Shown in pieces: positions 54,850-64,000 of a stretch of DNA of 64,000 nt (position 1 is its first letter; each line of letters opens with the position of its first letter). A program made the translations under genes and the position numbers. Below the pieces are notes generated by a model. The model ran no database searches and was not told where the DNA came from. It was given only the letters and a program-made list of their open reading frames with translations. The stretch is from Gracilaria gracilis (Eukaryota > Rhodophyta > Florideophyceae > Gracilariales > Gracilariaceae): positions 372,001 to 436,000 of the forward strand of contig JARGSG010000027.1 of the NCBI GenBank assembly GCA_030374805.1. Reading direction: 5' to 3'.

Positions 54850-56789
54850 CATCCTTTCTGGGGCAGCTGAAAACCCCAGAGCTGCATTAAATATTAGAGC
54901 TTCTTTCTCTCGAAGTCACCGAAAAGGGTTTCGTTGGACCGCACGTTCAAAACTATGAACGGGTTCTTCAGGATTCATCTAAGAACATGTCACAAATTGA
55001 CCAAGCCCACATGCACCACAAACCCAGAGAGGTGGTTGAAAGCAAGATCGCAAATGGCCTTTCTCACGATTCAATCCGGGGAATTATCGTCATCTATCCT
55101 GCAGTTACAGAATGCTGTAAAGGCTTTGTGTTACTCCAAATCTCTCATTGAAATGGGGATCTTATACACAAGGAGTCTGGACGAGAACTATTAAATGATT
55201 CGAAACATGTTGGTGTCATTGTACATACACACTCAGGACTATGAGAGGGCTTTGGGATATTTGGAATGCAGCAAAGCAATTGTTCTTCGAGGGATGCTTC
55301 ATGATGTTATGAACGTTGCCGAAATATGACTGATGAAGAACGAGAACAGTATGAGCATGCGAGGGCTACACTTCGAAGGCTTCAATACGAATTGAATATG
55401 AGAGCTGGTCAGCCGGAACGACGTTCAGAGGCTCTTTTGGAATTCAAACAACTGAAGAAAGAAGTGGACGATATCGCCAAACGTCATCGCACACCACCGC
55501 AGGCGCTGCCTGAAGTAGAAGGCGTTTTAGTGCAACAAATGAAAGACTTCATGGGAAGGAAAAAATCCATTGGGATGGTATTCGCTCACACATATGTATA
55601 CAAAAAGATAAGATTTGGAGATTATTCTTCTGCGTGTATATTGCGAACGTTCTCCGTGCATAACGACGAAATTAAGTTGCACGTTGCTGGCCCCGAACTG
55701 CAAGCCGTATCAGTTGGGGAACAGTTCAGACTGTTTGCTGGCATTGGAAATTTGACGCAGGAACGAAGAAATAACGAAAGGGCGTTTCTAGGAATGCTTG
55801 GAGCGGTTGTGTCCGGTATTTTGAGAGATCGTCTTGGCGTGCTCGGTGCAGCGGACGAACCCAGCGACTTTTGATTGTTCCACAACGATACTTAAGCAAG
55901 TTCCAATCAGTGCGATTCCCCTGGACGTTGAAGGAAACGGGGAGATGAGCAGTTACCTTGGAGAAGTTTTCAGTGGAGAAATCTGGCTGAAATCGAGCTT
56001 GACGGTCGCCATTCGCATCGATGAAAGAAATCAGGCACGTCACTCCCACCAACAGCTTAAAGTTCTATCGTCAACGTGCCCTACGCTACATTGCGTGAGC
56101 AACACGACAAAGTAATCAAAAGCTTTGGACACAGCACACTGACAGACTCTCATGCATACATAGAAGTTCCGTACCCGCCATAGGTTACATCAAACGACAC
56201 GAGATGGTTAATCAATGCCACCTTCTGCACTTGACAAGCCATGGTGTATTTCTTGGGGCGCTTAATGCATCTGATATTTCTCATGATAGCAGCGCAGTGC
56301 TAAGCCAAACCGGATTGCAATTTGTAGATGCTAACCATGCCTTTCCAGAACAATCGTTGCTTGGAATGACCGATGTGTGGACCATGTTGCTCGATCGATG
56401 TCAGTTGACAAGCGTAGTTGCGTGCTCTGGGGGAGCAGTGAATGTGCTTTCCGGTTCTGACGAGAACTTGAGCAATGGCACTGCAATGCTTGTGGCGGGT
56501 GCAAGAAATGTACTATGTTCGCCATGGCTTGTTGATGAACTCACGGCGTTAGCGGTCATATCTCGCGTGTATGTTGCTGGTGCTGAAAACGATTTGCAAC
56601 CTTTATTTGAAATAATTACCTAGTCGGTTATGGAATGCCCAAAAATGGCTACGTGACCTGCAGGGAGAGGAGCTCAACAAACAGGCCACTGCGCAATTTG
56701 ACGAAGAAGAGAAGAGAGATGGAGATATCGATCCGAAAGACGAATATATTTGGGCGGCGTTTTCACTGCTTGGACCGCCCATGTCGTGA
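54850..56789 (+). pseudogene. TPR-CHAT (caspase-like) protein, broken
   Basis: CHAT domains are caspase-fold peptidase domains, usually preceded by TPR repeats. TPR-like sequence is visible at about 54930-55310 in shifting frames (NMLVSLYIHTQDYERALGYL is the clearest repeat). The frame 55326-55874 (182 codons) forms a charged linker (YEHARATLRRLQYELNMRAG) followed by strands (IKLHVAGPELQAVSVGEQFR). The CHAT core is at 56204-56623: LLHLTSHGVFLGAL with the catalytic-type His, TSVVACSGGAV with the catalytic-type Cys, and ENLSNGTAMLVAGARNVLCS. After a frameshift near 56620 the family's C-terminal hallmark follows (RLWNAQKWLRDLQ ... YIWAAFSLLG), ending at 56789. About four breaks. A host-gene relic, probably one of a family. 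Confidence 0.65.
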
Positions 56790-57559
56790 GTATGCAAACC
56801 ATGAATCAATGAAGAATGAAGGGCTAGGAAGATGATGATGTGCTCATTCACGGCAAGGTGTGAGAAGTGTGGGTATGGGCGCGCATTGCGCTCGCGTGGC
56901 GCAATGTAAAACAAAAAGCAGTGTGTGGCGGTTGTTGTACGTGCATCGGGGGGTGTTGACATCTCGCGACGCGGCGTGGCCGTCGAAAGTGGACGCGCTG
57001 CTGCCAAACCGCGTCGGGTAGCCCCGGTGTGAAACTTCAAATCAGCGAGAAACGCACATGTCCTTCCGAGCTTGCGGCGGTGACGAGCAAGAAATGGCAG
57101 CGAGCGCTGCTCTCCGACGGACGGTTGGTTTTCACTATCCAGTGGCTTGTCCGAGTTGTTTGAAGTTGTGAGGTATCTAGATGGTGCGCTAGAACAAGAG
57201 CTATGCGCGTGCTCGGGTGCGGAGCACTCGGGATTGGGACAGCGGACACTGTTCAGAGTATACTGTAGTTTAGACTGCGAATTTACTGATGTGTGATGCG
57301 CTATCTCAAGATTTGGTGCATTTTCATTGGCCCTCGAACCGCCGCCCCCCTTGTTTAGGACGTAGGTAAACCATTTTGTTACTGTCCTTAATTACTAAGG
57401 GTAACGCCTGGCGGCAAATGCTCACAGCGGACCACGATTACCACGTGGACTTGTCGGGTGGTCCACACGGCGCGTTGGAGCTGCACGTGACAGTTGACAC
57501 AACTATGTGTAGCCTTACGCTGGGTGGCACGAGGTGAAGAGGTTGCGCTTTGCTCAACC
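56790..57559. other. no gene seen
   Basis: Mixed-composition spacer between the CHAT pseudogene and the copia LTR. Only short overlapping frames. Confidence 0.4.
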
Positions 57560-57852
57560 TGTGCTTCGCGCCATCTTCTCGCACTTGTCCAGCGCAAGCG
57601 CGTCTCTCGCTAGCCGCGCTGGTGCCGCTGCTCGAGGGCAGCTCGACCGACGGAGAGATCGCGGCGCTGCGCTAGACAGAGACGGAGAGGCTTTAATAAA
57701 CCAGAGCCGGCCTGGGCCCTCTGAGAAGGGAGAGGCCAGACGGGAGGGATCACTTTTTTCCCTTCAACTCGCCCGAAAAGCGACAGCATCGACGTCTGTA
57801 CTTCTCTGCGCACGCGTCTCACATACTCCCTCACGATCGCCATACCATATTT
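57560..57852 (+). repeat. copia 5' LTR and leader (3' border uncertain)
   Basis: The start is fixed by comparison with 63948-64000. The end cannot be set because the 3' LTR is cut by the window edge. The gag frame begins at ATG 57853. Confidence 0.6.
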
Positions 57853-58922
57853 ATGGGCCCAGGATTGCAGACGTCTATCAAACCAAATTCTCATGAAGGT
57901 CCTCAGTTTTACTACGCCAAAGACGCACTACAATGGCGTCTCGATGTTTCTGAGTGGGTCGACATGATACGCATTGCCGCCGAAAAAGAACCATACAAGA
58001 AGTACAACACTATATATGCTATCCTTGGCCGGCTTCTTTTTGAACATGGACTTCCGCCTGCACAGAAAAGCATTGTCGGAGAAGCCCAAGCCAAAGGTCG
58101 AATTGACTTCCGTCTTAATGACCAAATTAAGGCTGTGCAGGAAACAGTCGATCTCGTTGCAGTACATCCACCTATTGCAATGGTGAACCGCCTAATTTCG
58201 TCATTAAACACAGTATCTTCCTGTCGCCGTAAGAAATTCGAAGACTTGGTGACCTTTGTTGACCGCTTTCGAGGGCTTGCTTCACAGCATCTCATCCATG
58301 CGGGTTTTGAGTCTTCGACGCATATTGGCGAAGTATTGGCTATTACTCTTATCAATAATGCAAATCGTCCAGAGAATACATTGCATAATGCTGTGCTGCA
58401 ACTTCTCGCACAAGCTCAGCCAGGGCTGCTCAAGGTCAGGTTTCGATTGACGGCTCTCTTATTTCCTTCGCTGTGGTCGACAAAGTTATTGAAGTTTCGG
58501 ACGCACTGGTGCTTACATTGGAAGACAGAGAGCTACCGGAGACCTATGAACCTCTGAAAAATCTCTTTCAGGATTATCGCCGAGATATCAATCAGATATT
58601 GGGCACTTTTGCACTTCAAGTTCCACGTCTTTCCCATCGTAACGGAGACAGCAAGCCGGCTACTATAAAGGCAATTGAAAATCCTTCCACCCCCCGAGTT
58701 GTTCGCCACCTTGACGATGCTGTTTCTGTATTATATTCGCTTTCATCTGCAACGAAGCAGGCATCTGGGGAAGTGTCTCGCACAGATGTCGAATCCATCG
58801 CGCAGCAAAGGATTCATAAAGCCCCGCTGTCATATGGAGTTCAGCCTCACGGTGACAAGCCTTCTGGTGAACCAAGAACTTTCGACTTCAATAACAAGAG
58901 AGAAAGAAAGAGGAAGCATTAG
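57853..58922 (+). mobile_element. copia gag region
   Basis: Helical capsid-like sequence in two frames (57853-58557, 58473-58922), for example LQWRLDVSEWVDMIRIAAEK and KFEDLVTFVDRFRGLASQHL. It is followed by a basic, polar tail. It precedes the integrase region in the order expected for copia. Confidence 0.65.
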
Positions 58923-59457
58923 TCTTCCGGTTCCTCCAACAGAAAGGACGACAATGGCTCCGCATCTTCTACAAATCCTTCCGTGAAAGGCGTTGGGTTT
59001 TGTTTCGACTATGGTTCAAAAACCCACTACGGGAATTCGAAGCAATGCCCATATGAAGGTGGGGAAACATTTCTGGAGAAGATGGTCCGCCTAGAGAAGG
59101 AGAGTTCGCATAAAAGTAAGTCGAGCGATTCTTTTTTTTCGCAGAGGCTCCACAACTTCGAAAGACTGTTAATTCTGATTTCAAGGAGTGCAGCCCCAAA
59201 TTCGCACGACGACAGGAAAGACTTGAATCAAATCCTTGACCTCGGTTGTCCTCGGAACGTGGGTACGGCGCAATCGGCGCCCAGGATAACATCGGCACTC
59301 GAAACCTTTTTCCAGCTTCATACTCTTGACTGCGAACCATTTTACCACGGTTACGGAAAAAACTGTGATGACGCCAGGCTCGTCTTTGCCATTTAAGACC
59401 TTCCCATAACGGATGCCAATAGGGTGCAGGCTTCTATACCGTTCTACATTGTAGGCG

Positions 59458-60420
59458 GTGAAGGGCCGTTGCTGCTTAGAAAACCACATTCTTCACCAAG
59501 AGAACTTACTTGGCAAAGAAAACATGCTGGTTCTCCCGGAGGGTACGGTGACCCCGTCTGAGCTAAAACTTCAGACATATCCTTTCAGGCTGCCCGGAGA
59601 CCCGCGGGAAACGATCCGGACAAGGCTCTTGGTTGTCCCAACCACATTTGATTCGATTGTGTCCTACTTTGCTTTGTATCGCTGTCTGCGTACTCGTGCT
59701 TCCACTGAAAAATTCAAGAAGAAGTACGCTGACCACAACATATGCCGCCGTTTAGCAACCAAACTTCATGGATGTTCACATATGCCCCTTGATGACATGA
59801 AGCAAATATGTCGCCGGACGAACGTGTTTACTGCAGTTCTACAACAAGCCCTTCAGGGAGTCTTGAAGAGGTGCACTACATGTGCGTAAACCGGTCGGCC
59901 CTCTTCCTCAAAGAAAGTTTCCTTCCACCGACTCCTCGTGCCGTTCAACAAACATGTGCAAATGGGTTTCCTGTTCATCTCTGAAATGGATAATCTTACT
60001 ATCCTGCACATGTGTGATCTTGCCTCAGCATATTCCGTTACGGTTATGCTAGAGTGGAGGGAATTGGATGCCGCGAAATCTGCTTTCGAGCAACATAGGG
60101 TAAATATACAGGGCTCACCTGGGTCAGTATCGGGTGACCCAGAGTTTGACAAGGGCACGTTCAAGGAGTTTCTCAACGCACATTCCATATATTTTGAGCC
60201 AAGACCAGCTCGCAGGCACAAAACGATTGGCGTTGTGGAGTCTAACAACGCAGTCGTAAGGCTGATTGCCACGCGACCTCCCCAAGATGCGACTTTCTTC
60301 TCAGCGACACGCAGTACGGAATTTTCTTATACGGAAATTCTTTCCAGAGCCACATTTCTAAGCAATTTAATGTACGGCGGAAGATTGATGAGTAGCTTTG
60401 AATTGGTTCGCAAATACACT
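59458..60420 (+). mobile_element. copia pre-integrase and integrase region
   Basis: The pre-integrase-like zinc-binding part is at 59700-59887 (HGCSHMPLDDMKQICRRTNV, then GVLKRCTTCA). The integrase core follows from 59938 (MGFLFISEMDNLTILHMCDL at the first acidic position, HSIYFEPRPARRHKTIGVVE near the last). Confidence 0.75.
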
Positions 60421-60533
60421 CCAAGTCTGATGGGGCTCCCTCAATCCCCCGTTAGTGAAGAACTGTCACTGCTTACCATGAACAGGCCGCTTGGCGTGCT
60501 ATTCAGAAGTCGCTTACGACTCGAAGCCTTCAA

Positions 60534-62150
60534 GTGCTACTTCGTTCGCAGCTTCCGAAGCAATTTCCCGTATACTACTTCAAGAGAGGCCCAAAGTTTG
60601 GAACTTGGAAGGTCGGATACGTCCGAGAGGCACAAGAGCATTCGATGCTGCTTTCTTCCAACAAACTTTATCATAAAACGAGCATTCGCACAGCGTATGA
60701 GGACGTCCGTCTCGTCCCGAAGTCCGCACTTCTATTGGGGCTAGACCAAATGGACTCCAGCTCACCCCTCTCTCACGGGATTGTTGGAGCTGATTATGGG
60801 GATGCTATCCCAAAACCAATGGACCCGCCAGCAGATCAACATGATAATGCTCCTCGCAAAAGTACGTTGGATTTCCTGTTGAATGACGAAGCTACCCTGT
60901 GGTCTCGACATCCCAACGTGCGCTCCTTATTCGCGGGCAAGAAACCCACTGTGGTGAATCACCTCTCTTGGGACATAGGGTCCTCGCATGACCTCCCTCG
61001 TCTGGAAGGGATATTGGCTCTACTTCAATCGCACCGGTACCTTCCATTGTGCAGCTTCAGTCCTGCGAACAACAAATTCTCCAGCAGACGCATCAAATTT
61101 TTGGCAAGGAGCACTTCTCTGAATTTCGTACTCAATTTATTCCGCGTTGGACCCTTGGAGAAGGCCATTGAAAAAGAGGATTCTTTGTATCAAGGACGCT
61201 ATGAAGAAGTGCCCCGTCCAAAACTCCCGAGGTACGCGAACATCGTGACATCACATCACTTCTTCCATATTAAAGATGATGGTGAACATGGTGCTCTTCG
61301 CTTGAAATGTCGCTTAGTCCCTCATGAAAATAGAGACAAGGAGAAGTACGGCATTCGTAAGGACTCCCCCTCAGCCCAATTCCGGGTGATTTGGGTTGTT
61401 CTCTCGATAACGGCTACACTCGGCCTTTTACTGGCCACCTTGGATATCAAAAATGCGTACCTCCAAGGCGAAGAACTGAATAGAGACAACTTCATGGTCC
61501 CACCAAGAGGATGGGCCACGCCTGGGTATGTGTGGAAACTCTTGGCCCCTACGTACGGCCTAGGTGCGTCCGGTCGCCTTTTGCAGCCCGAAACTGAGAA
61601 GTGGATGTTCGAGAAACATATCGAGCCAGTTCCAGGCCTTCCTCAACTATTCATAGTCAGAGGGGATGAGCGTTCAATTCGAATCGTTTTGGATATGGTT
61701 GTAGACGATATGCTCCTTGCCGGTTCACAAGCTGACCTTGACGACTTATATCAGCAAATTTCTCGGCGATTCACAGTTGGGAAGTTCGACACCTCTTCGG
61801 AGCTGATTTTTAACCGACTACGCATCGTTTGCCATGAGAATGGTTCAATCACCCTGAACATGCATGAATACATGGATGGTATCAAAAAGCGTGAGATACC
61901 ACGCCAGCGTATGAAATCATTTGATTCTCCCTGTACAGATACAGAACTTTCAGCCTTTCTAGGGCTCACTGGATCCTTGCACTTTCTTGGCCACGGGATT
62001 CTTCCACAAGCTTCCTTTGCAGCGAGGTATTTGCAGCAACGGACTGCAAAACTCCTAGTCTCTGACTTAATCCTAGCCAACCAGGTGTGAGGTGAACTAC
62101 AGTCCCTCATGCCGCAGCTCCATTGTTCGCGGCCAGAATCACTCATCGAT
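60534..62150 (+). mobile_element. copia reverse transcriptase region
   Basis: A frame of 518 codons with copia-type motifs: LKCRLVPHENRDKEKYGIRK, TLDIKNAYLQGEELNRDNFM (the AYLQ block), WKLLAPTYGLGASGRL and VLDMVVDDMLLAGSQADLDD (active-site VVDD). The C-terminal connection to RNase H is seen up to about 62150, where gypsy sequence begins. Confidence 0.85.
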
Positions 62151-63030
62151 ATCCCGCGCTACCTGCCCCTACTATTAACCCATTGGTGAACGCTAACGAG
62201 CGCCCACTCCACCTTAGAGAAATGTTGACTACTGTGGTGCAACTTTGAACCTTGAAGGTGAAGCTCAATTTCTTTATGGTGGATCGTCTGGCGACAGACT
62301 GTATCTTCGGGACCAACTTTATTGACAAACATGTCAAGGCAAGCTTGCCAGGGTCCCGAACGGTCGCCATCCGCCAGGGTGGTCGTATTGCCATACTAGG
62401 TAATTCGCAAACGAAAAAAGGTTGGCGTCAGAAGCCGAGGTCCAATATACCCACCGAAACGGTCTCTAACAAGATACGGCTCACCAAATTGGTTTCAATC
62501 CCGGCTATTACCCAAATGGTAGTGAATGTCTCATGCGCAACACCAGGATTGGTAATGCTACAGAGCCATCCTAGGTTAGCAGAGAGAAATCTCGCTTTGA
62601 TGGCAAACGGGATCATTGACAACATCCCTAACCAAACCTTCAACGTTTACCTGAGTAACTTAAGCGATCATACTGTTAAGTTCCCGAAGAATACTACTAT
62701 TGGGATTGCATTACCGGCACCACAAGGGGTTTTCAAGGTCTCACCTTCATCTAATGGGCTGAGCGAGGTCACCAACGTTAAGGAAGGGAAAGGAATAGAT
62801 GCGCCATATTCCGCATATGCGTCAACGTTATCGACAAATACCAAAATAGAACAGAAGATCGCCAATACATTTAAGGTTGGATATAAGAAAAATATTATGG
62901 AATTGGACCCAGTGCGGAATTGGAGAAAGGAAGTCCAGATTGGTGACGAGAACCAGACTCTCCGAGACTGGATCCTCAGTCTCTTAGAAGAAGTTGAACC
63001 CATGTGGTCGGGCCGGTTAGGCCAAATTGA
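62150..63030 (+). mobile_element. Ty3/gypsy fragment (protease and linker) inside the copia element
   Basis: It contains LATDCIFGTNFIDKHVKASL (end of a retropepsin-like domain) and LALMANGIIDNIPNQTFNVY, LSDHTVKFPKNTTIGIALPA and EVQIGDENQTLRDWILSLLE. These match element A's 25811-26600 region block for block. It has no LTRs of its own, so it is a fragment rather than a whole insertion. Confidence 0.75.
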
Positions 63031-63947
63031 CGCTATTACATCATATTGGTATTGGTACGACAGATCCACGGCCTGTTTGATGGCCGCGTACTGTGACAAT
63101 GAATGCTGTCCCTTTCCACTCACACTGCCTTCGGATCCTGTCATCTCAGCAAGGCGCACCAAACGCCTTTTTCACACTTATTATATCCAACCTTCTTCGT
63201 TCTTATCTCCTTACTATCGTTTGATGTTCACTCCACGGCCCTTTGTTGACTTTCTATATTGGGCGTATTTCTCGTCCCTGCTTAGCGGCAGAGAATGCCC
63301 TTACACTACACCCCGGCGAAAAGGTCGCGCTGGGTCCCACATATATAGTAATCGGGTACTATATCCCGTCGGCGCTCTAGAAAGGTTTTCCATGGACGAG
63401 GTTTGGTGATATAACCTCGAACAACTCCCAGATGCGTTCAGCGTTACCCCATGGGGAAGCTAGGAAACGGGTGTACTGTGACCTGCTTTTCACTGCTAGG
63501 GGTCTGAGTTGAATACAAAGGTTACAGTTCGAAATCGTCGATCGCCGCCGGTTGCTGTAATTTTGTACCACCACTGTGATATTTGGTGCTGCTTCAACTA
63601 CCGGTTTTAAACGCGCCCTTTTGCCTGTTCTACATGACTGTTTTTGTTATTCGTTTTCGTTCGCGCTGTTTGTGGGAATACCCGTTGTCTTTTTACGCAT
63701 GAAGTCTTGTTTGGAATAACCTTTAGTTCTACGTTTGACTGTGGCTACGGTTTTTTGCGCATGATGCGAAAAGCGGTGTTGTCTTTTACTGCTGCCGTGG
63801 AAGGCTCAGCGATAGGTCGCGTTTCTTTCTCCGCTGGTTTTGCGTTCTACTTTCTACAGCAGGAAACTATCGCTCTCCTTTAGTTTGTCTGTCTCGCTCC
63901 TTGGTACATTGCGACGATTGCGTACCGTCTGATACGAGTGGGGGGAG
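63031..63947. other. 3' internal region of the copia element, no domain recognised
   Basis: A frame continues from the gypsy fragment to 63409 without recognisable motifs. After that the sequence is non-coding up to the polypurine tract (about 63937-63947). Confidence 0.4.
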
Positions 63948-64000
63948 TGTGCTTTGGGCCATCGTCTAACACGTGTCCAGCGCAAGCGCTTCTCTCGTTA
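63948..64000 (+). repeat. start of copia 3' LTR (cut by window end)
   Basis: It starts TGTGCTTTGGGCCATCGTCT and aligns with 57560-57612, sharing GTCCAGCGCAAGCGC. It is preceded by GTGGGGGGAGTG. Confidence 0.75.

Larger units (their letters stand above)
57560..64000 (+). mobile_element. Ty1/copia LTR retrotransposon fossil (3' LTR runs off the window)
   Basis: The 5' LTR starts at 57560 (TGTGCTTCGCGCC...). A matching start is found at 63948 (TGTGCTTTGGGCC...), directly after the purine tract GTGGGGGGAGTG, and both continue to CCAGCGCAAGCGC. Between them, in plus orientation, are gag, pre-integrase and integrase, and reverse transcriptase in copia order. A gypsy fragment (62150-63030) lies where RNase H would be expected. 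It is broken in several places (about six or more). Only about 50 bases of the 3' LTR are in the window, so its age cannot be judged. Confidence 0.85.

Noticed and set aside
1-64000. CRISPR arrays, operons, rRNA genes or other bacterial features
   Set aside because: No regular spacer-repeat arrays or rRNA-like sequence. Gene structure and the retroelement content are eukaryotic.

Overview
Eukaryotic nuclear DNA, most likely from a red alga. The best lineage clue is a nucleus-type gene at 12042-12458 (minus strand) for a one-helix high-light-inducible (HLIP) protein behind an apparent plastid transit peptide. The few host genes are intronless, compact and GC-rich, and they sit as islands in AT-richer DNA that is mostly transposon debris. 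This fits a florideophyte such as Chondrus; the species is inference only.

Layout. 1-5720: decayed or orphan reading frames, with a short GC-rich block (2150-3550) holding a glycine-zipper membrane-protein relic. 5721-5946: a putative solo LTR. 6168-6626: a SurE nucleotidase relic. 7568-11414: two minus-strand orphan genes, one open for 298 codons and one broken, separated by AT-rich DNA with diverged repeats. 12042-14803: the host island, with HLIP (minus), a 338-aa three-helix membrane protein (plus) and a 204-aa secreted protein (minus). 15298-18137: two pogo/Tigger-type DNA transposon copies fused head to tail between one pair of TIRs.

19314-45922 is the main structure: a minus-strand Ty3/gypsy fossil (element A) with 542-bp LTRs and identical 5-bp target duplications (CTGGG). 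It has been split by a second gypsy fossil (element B, 28505-44461). B in turn carries a CACTA (En/Spm-like) DNA transposon region with a divergent companion gene. Between A's integrase and its 3' LTR lie long plus-strand (antisense) reading frames of no recognised family.

45923-64000: a PIF/Harbinger remnant with its Myb/SANT-like partner (46540-47689); a decayed plus-strand coding region of unknown kind (48246-50163); a DDE_1 (pogo/jerky-like) transposon with recognisable TIRs and a nearly whole transposase (52263-54264); a TPR-CHAT caspase-like pseudogene (54850-56789); and a Ty1/copia fossil (57560 to past the window end) with a gypsy fragment embedded in its 3' half.

Functionally, the only convincing working genes are HLIP (photoprotection) and its two membrane/secretory neighbours. 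Almost everything else is mobile-element sediment, whose nesting gives a relative chronology.
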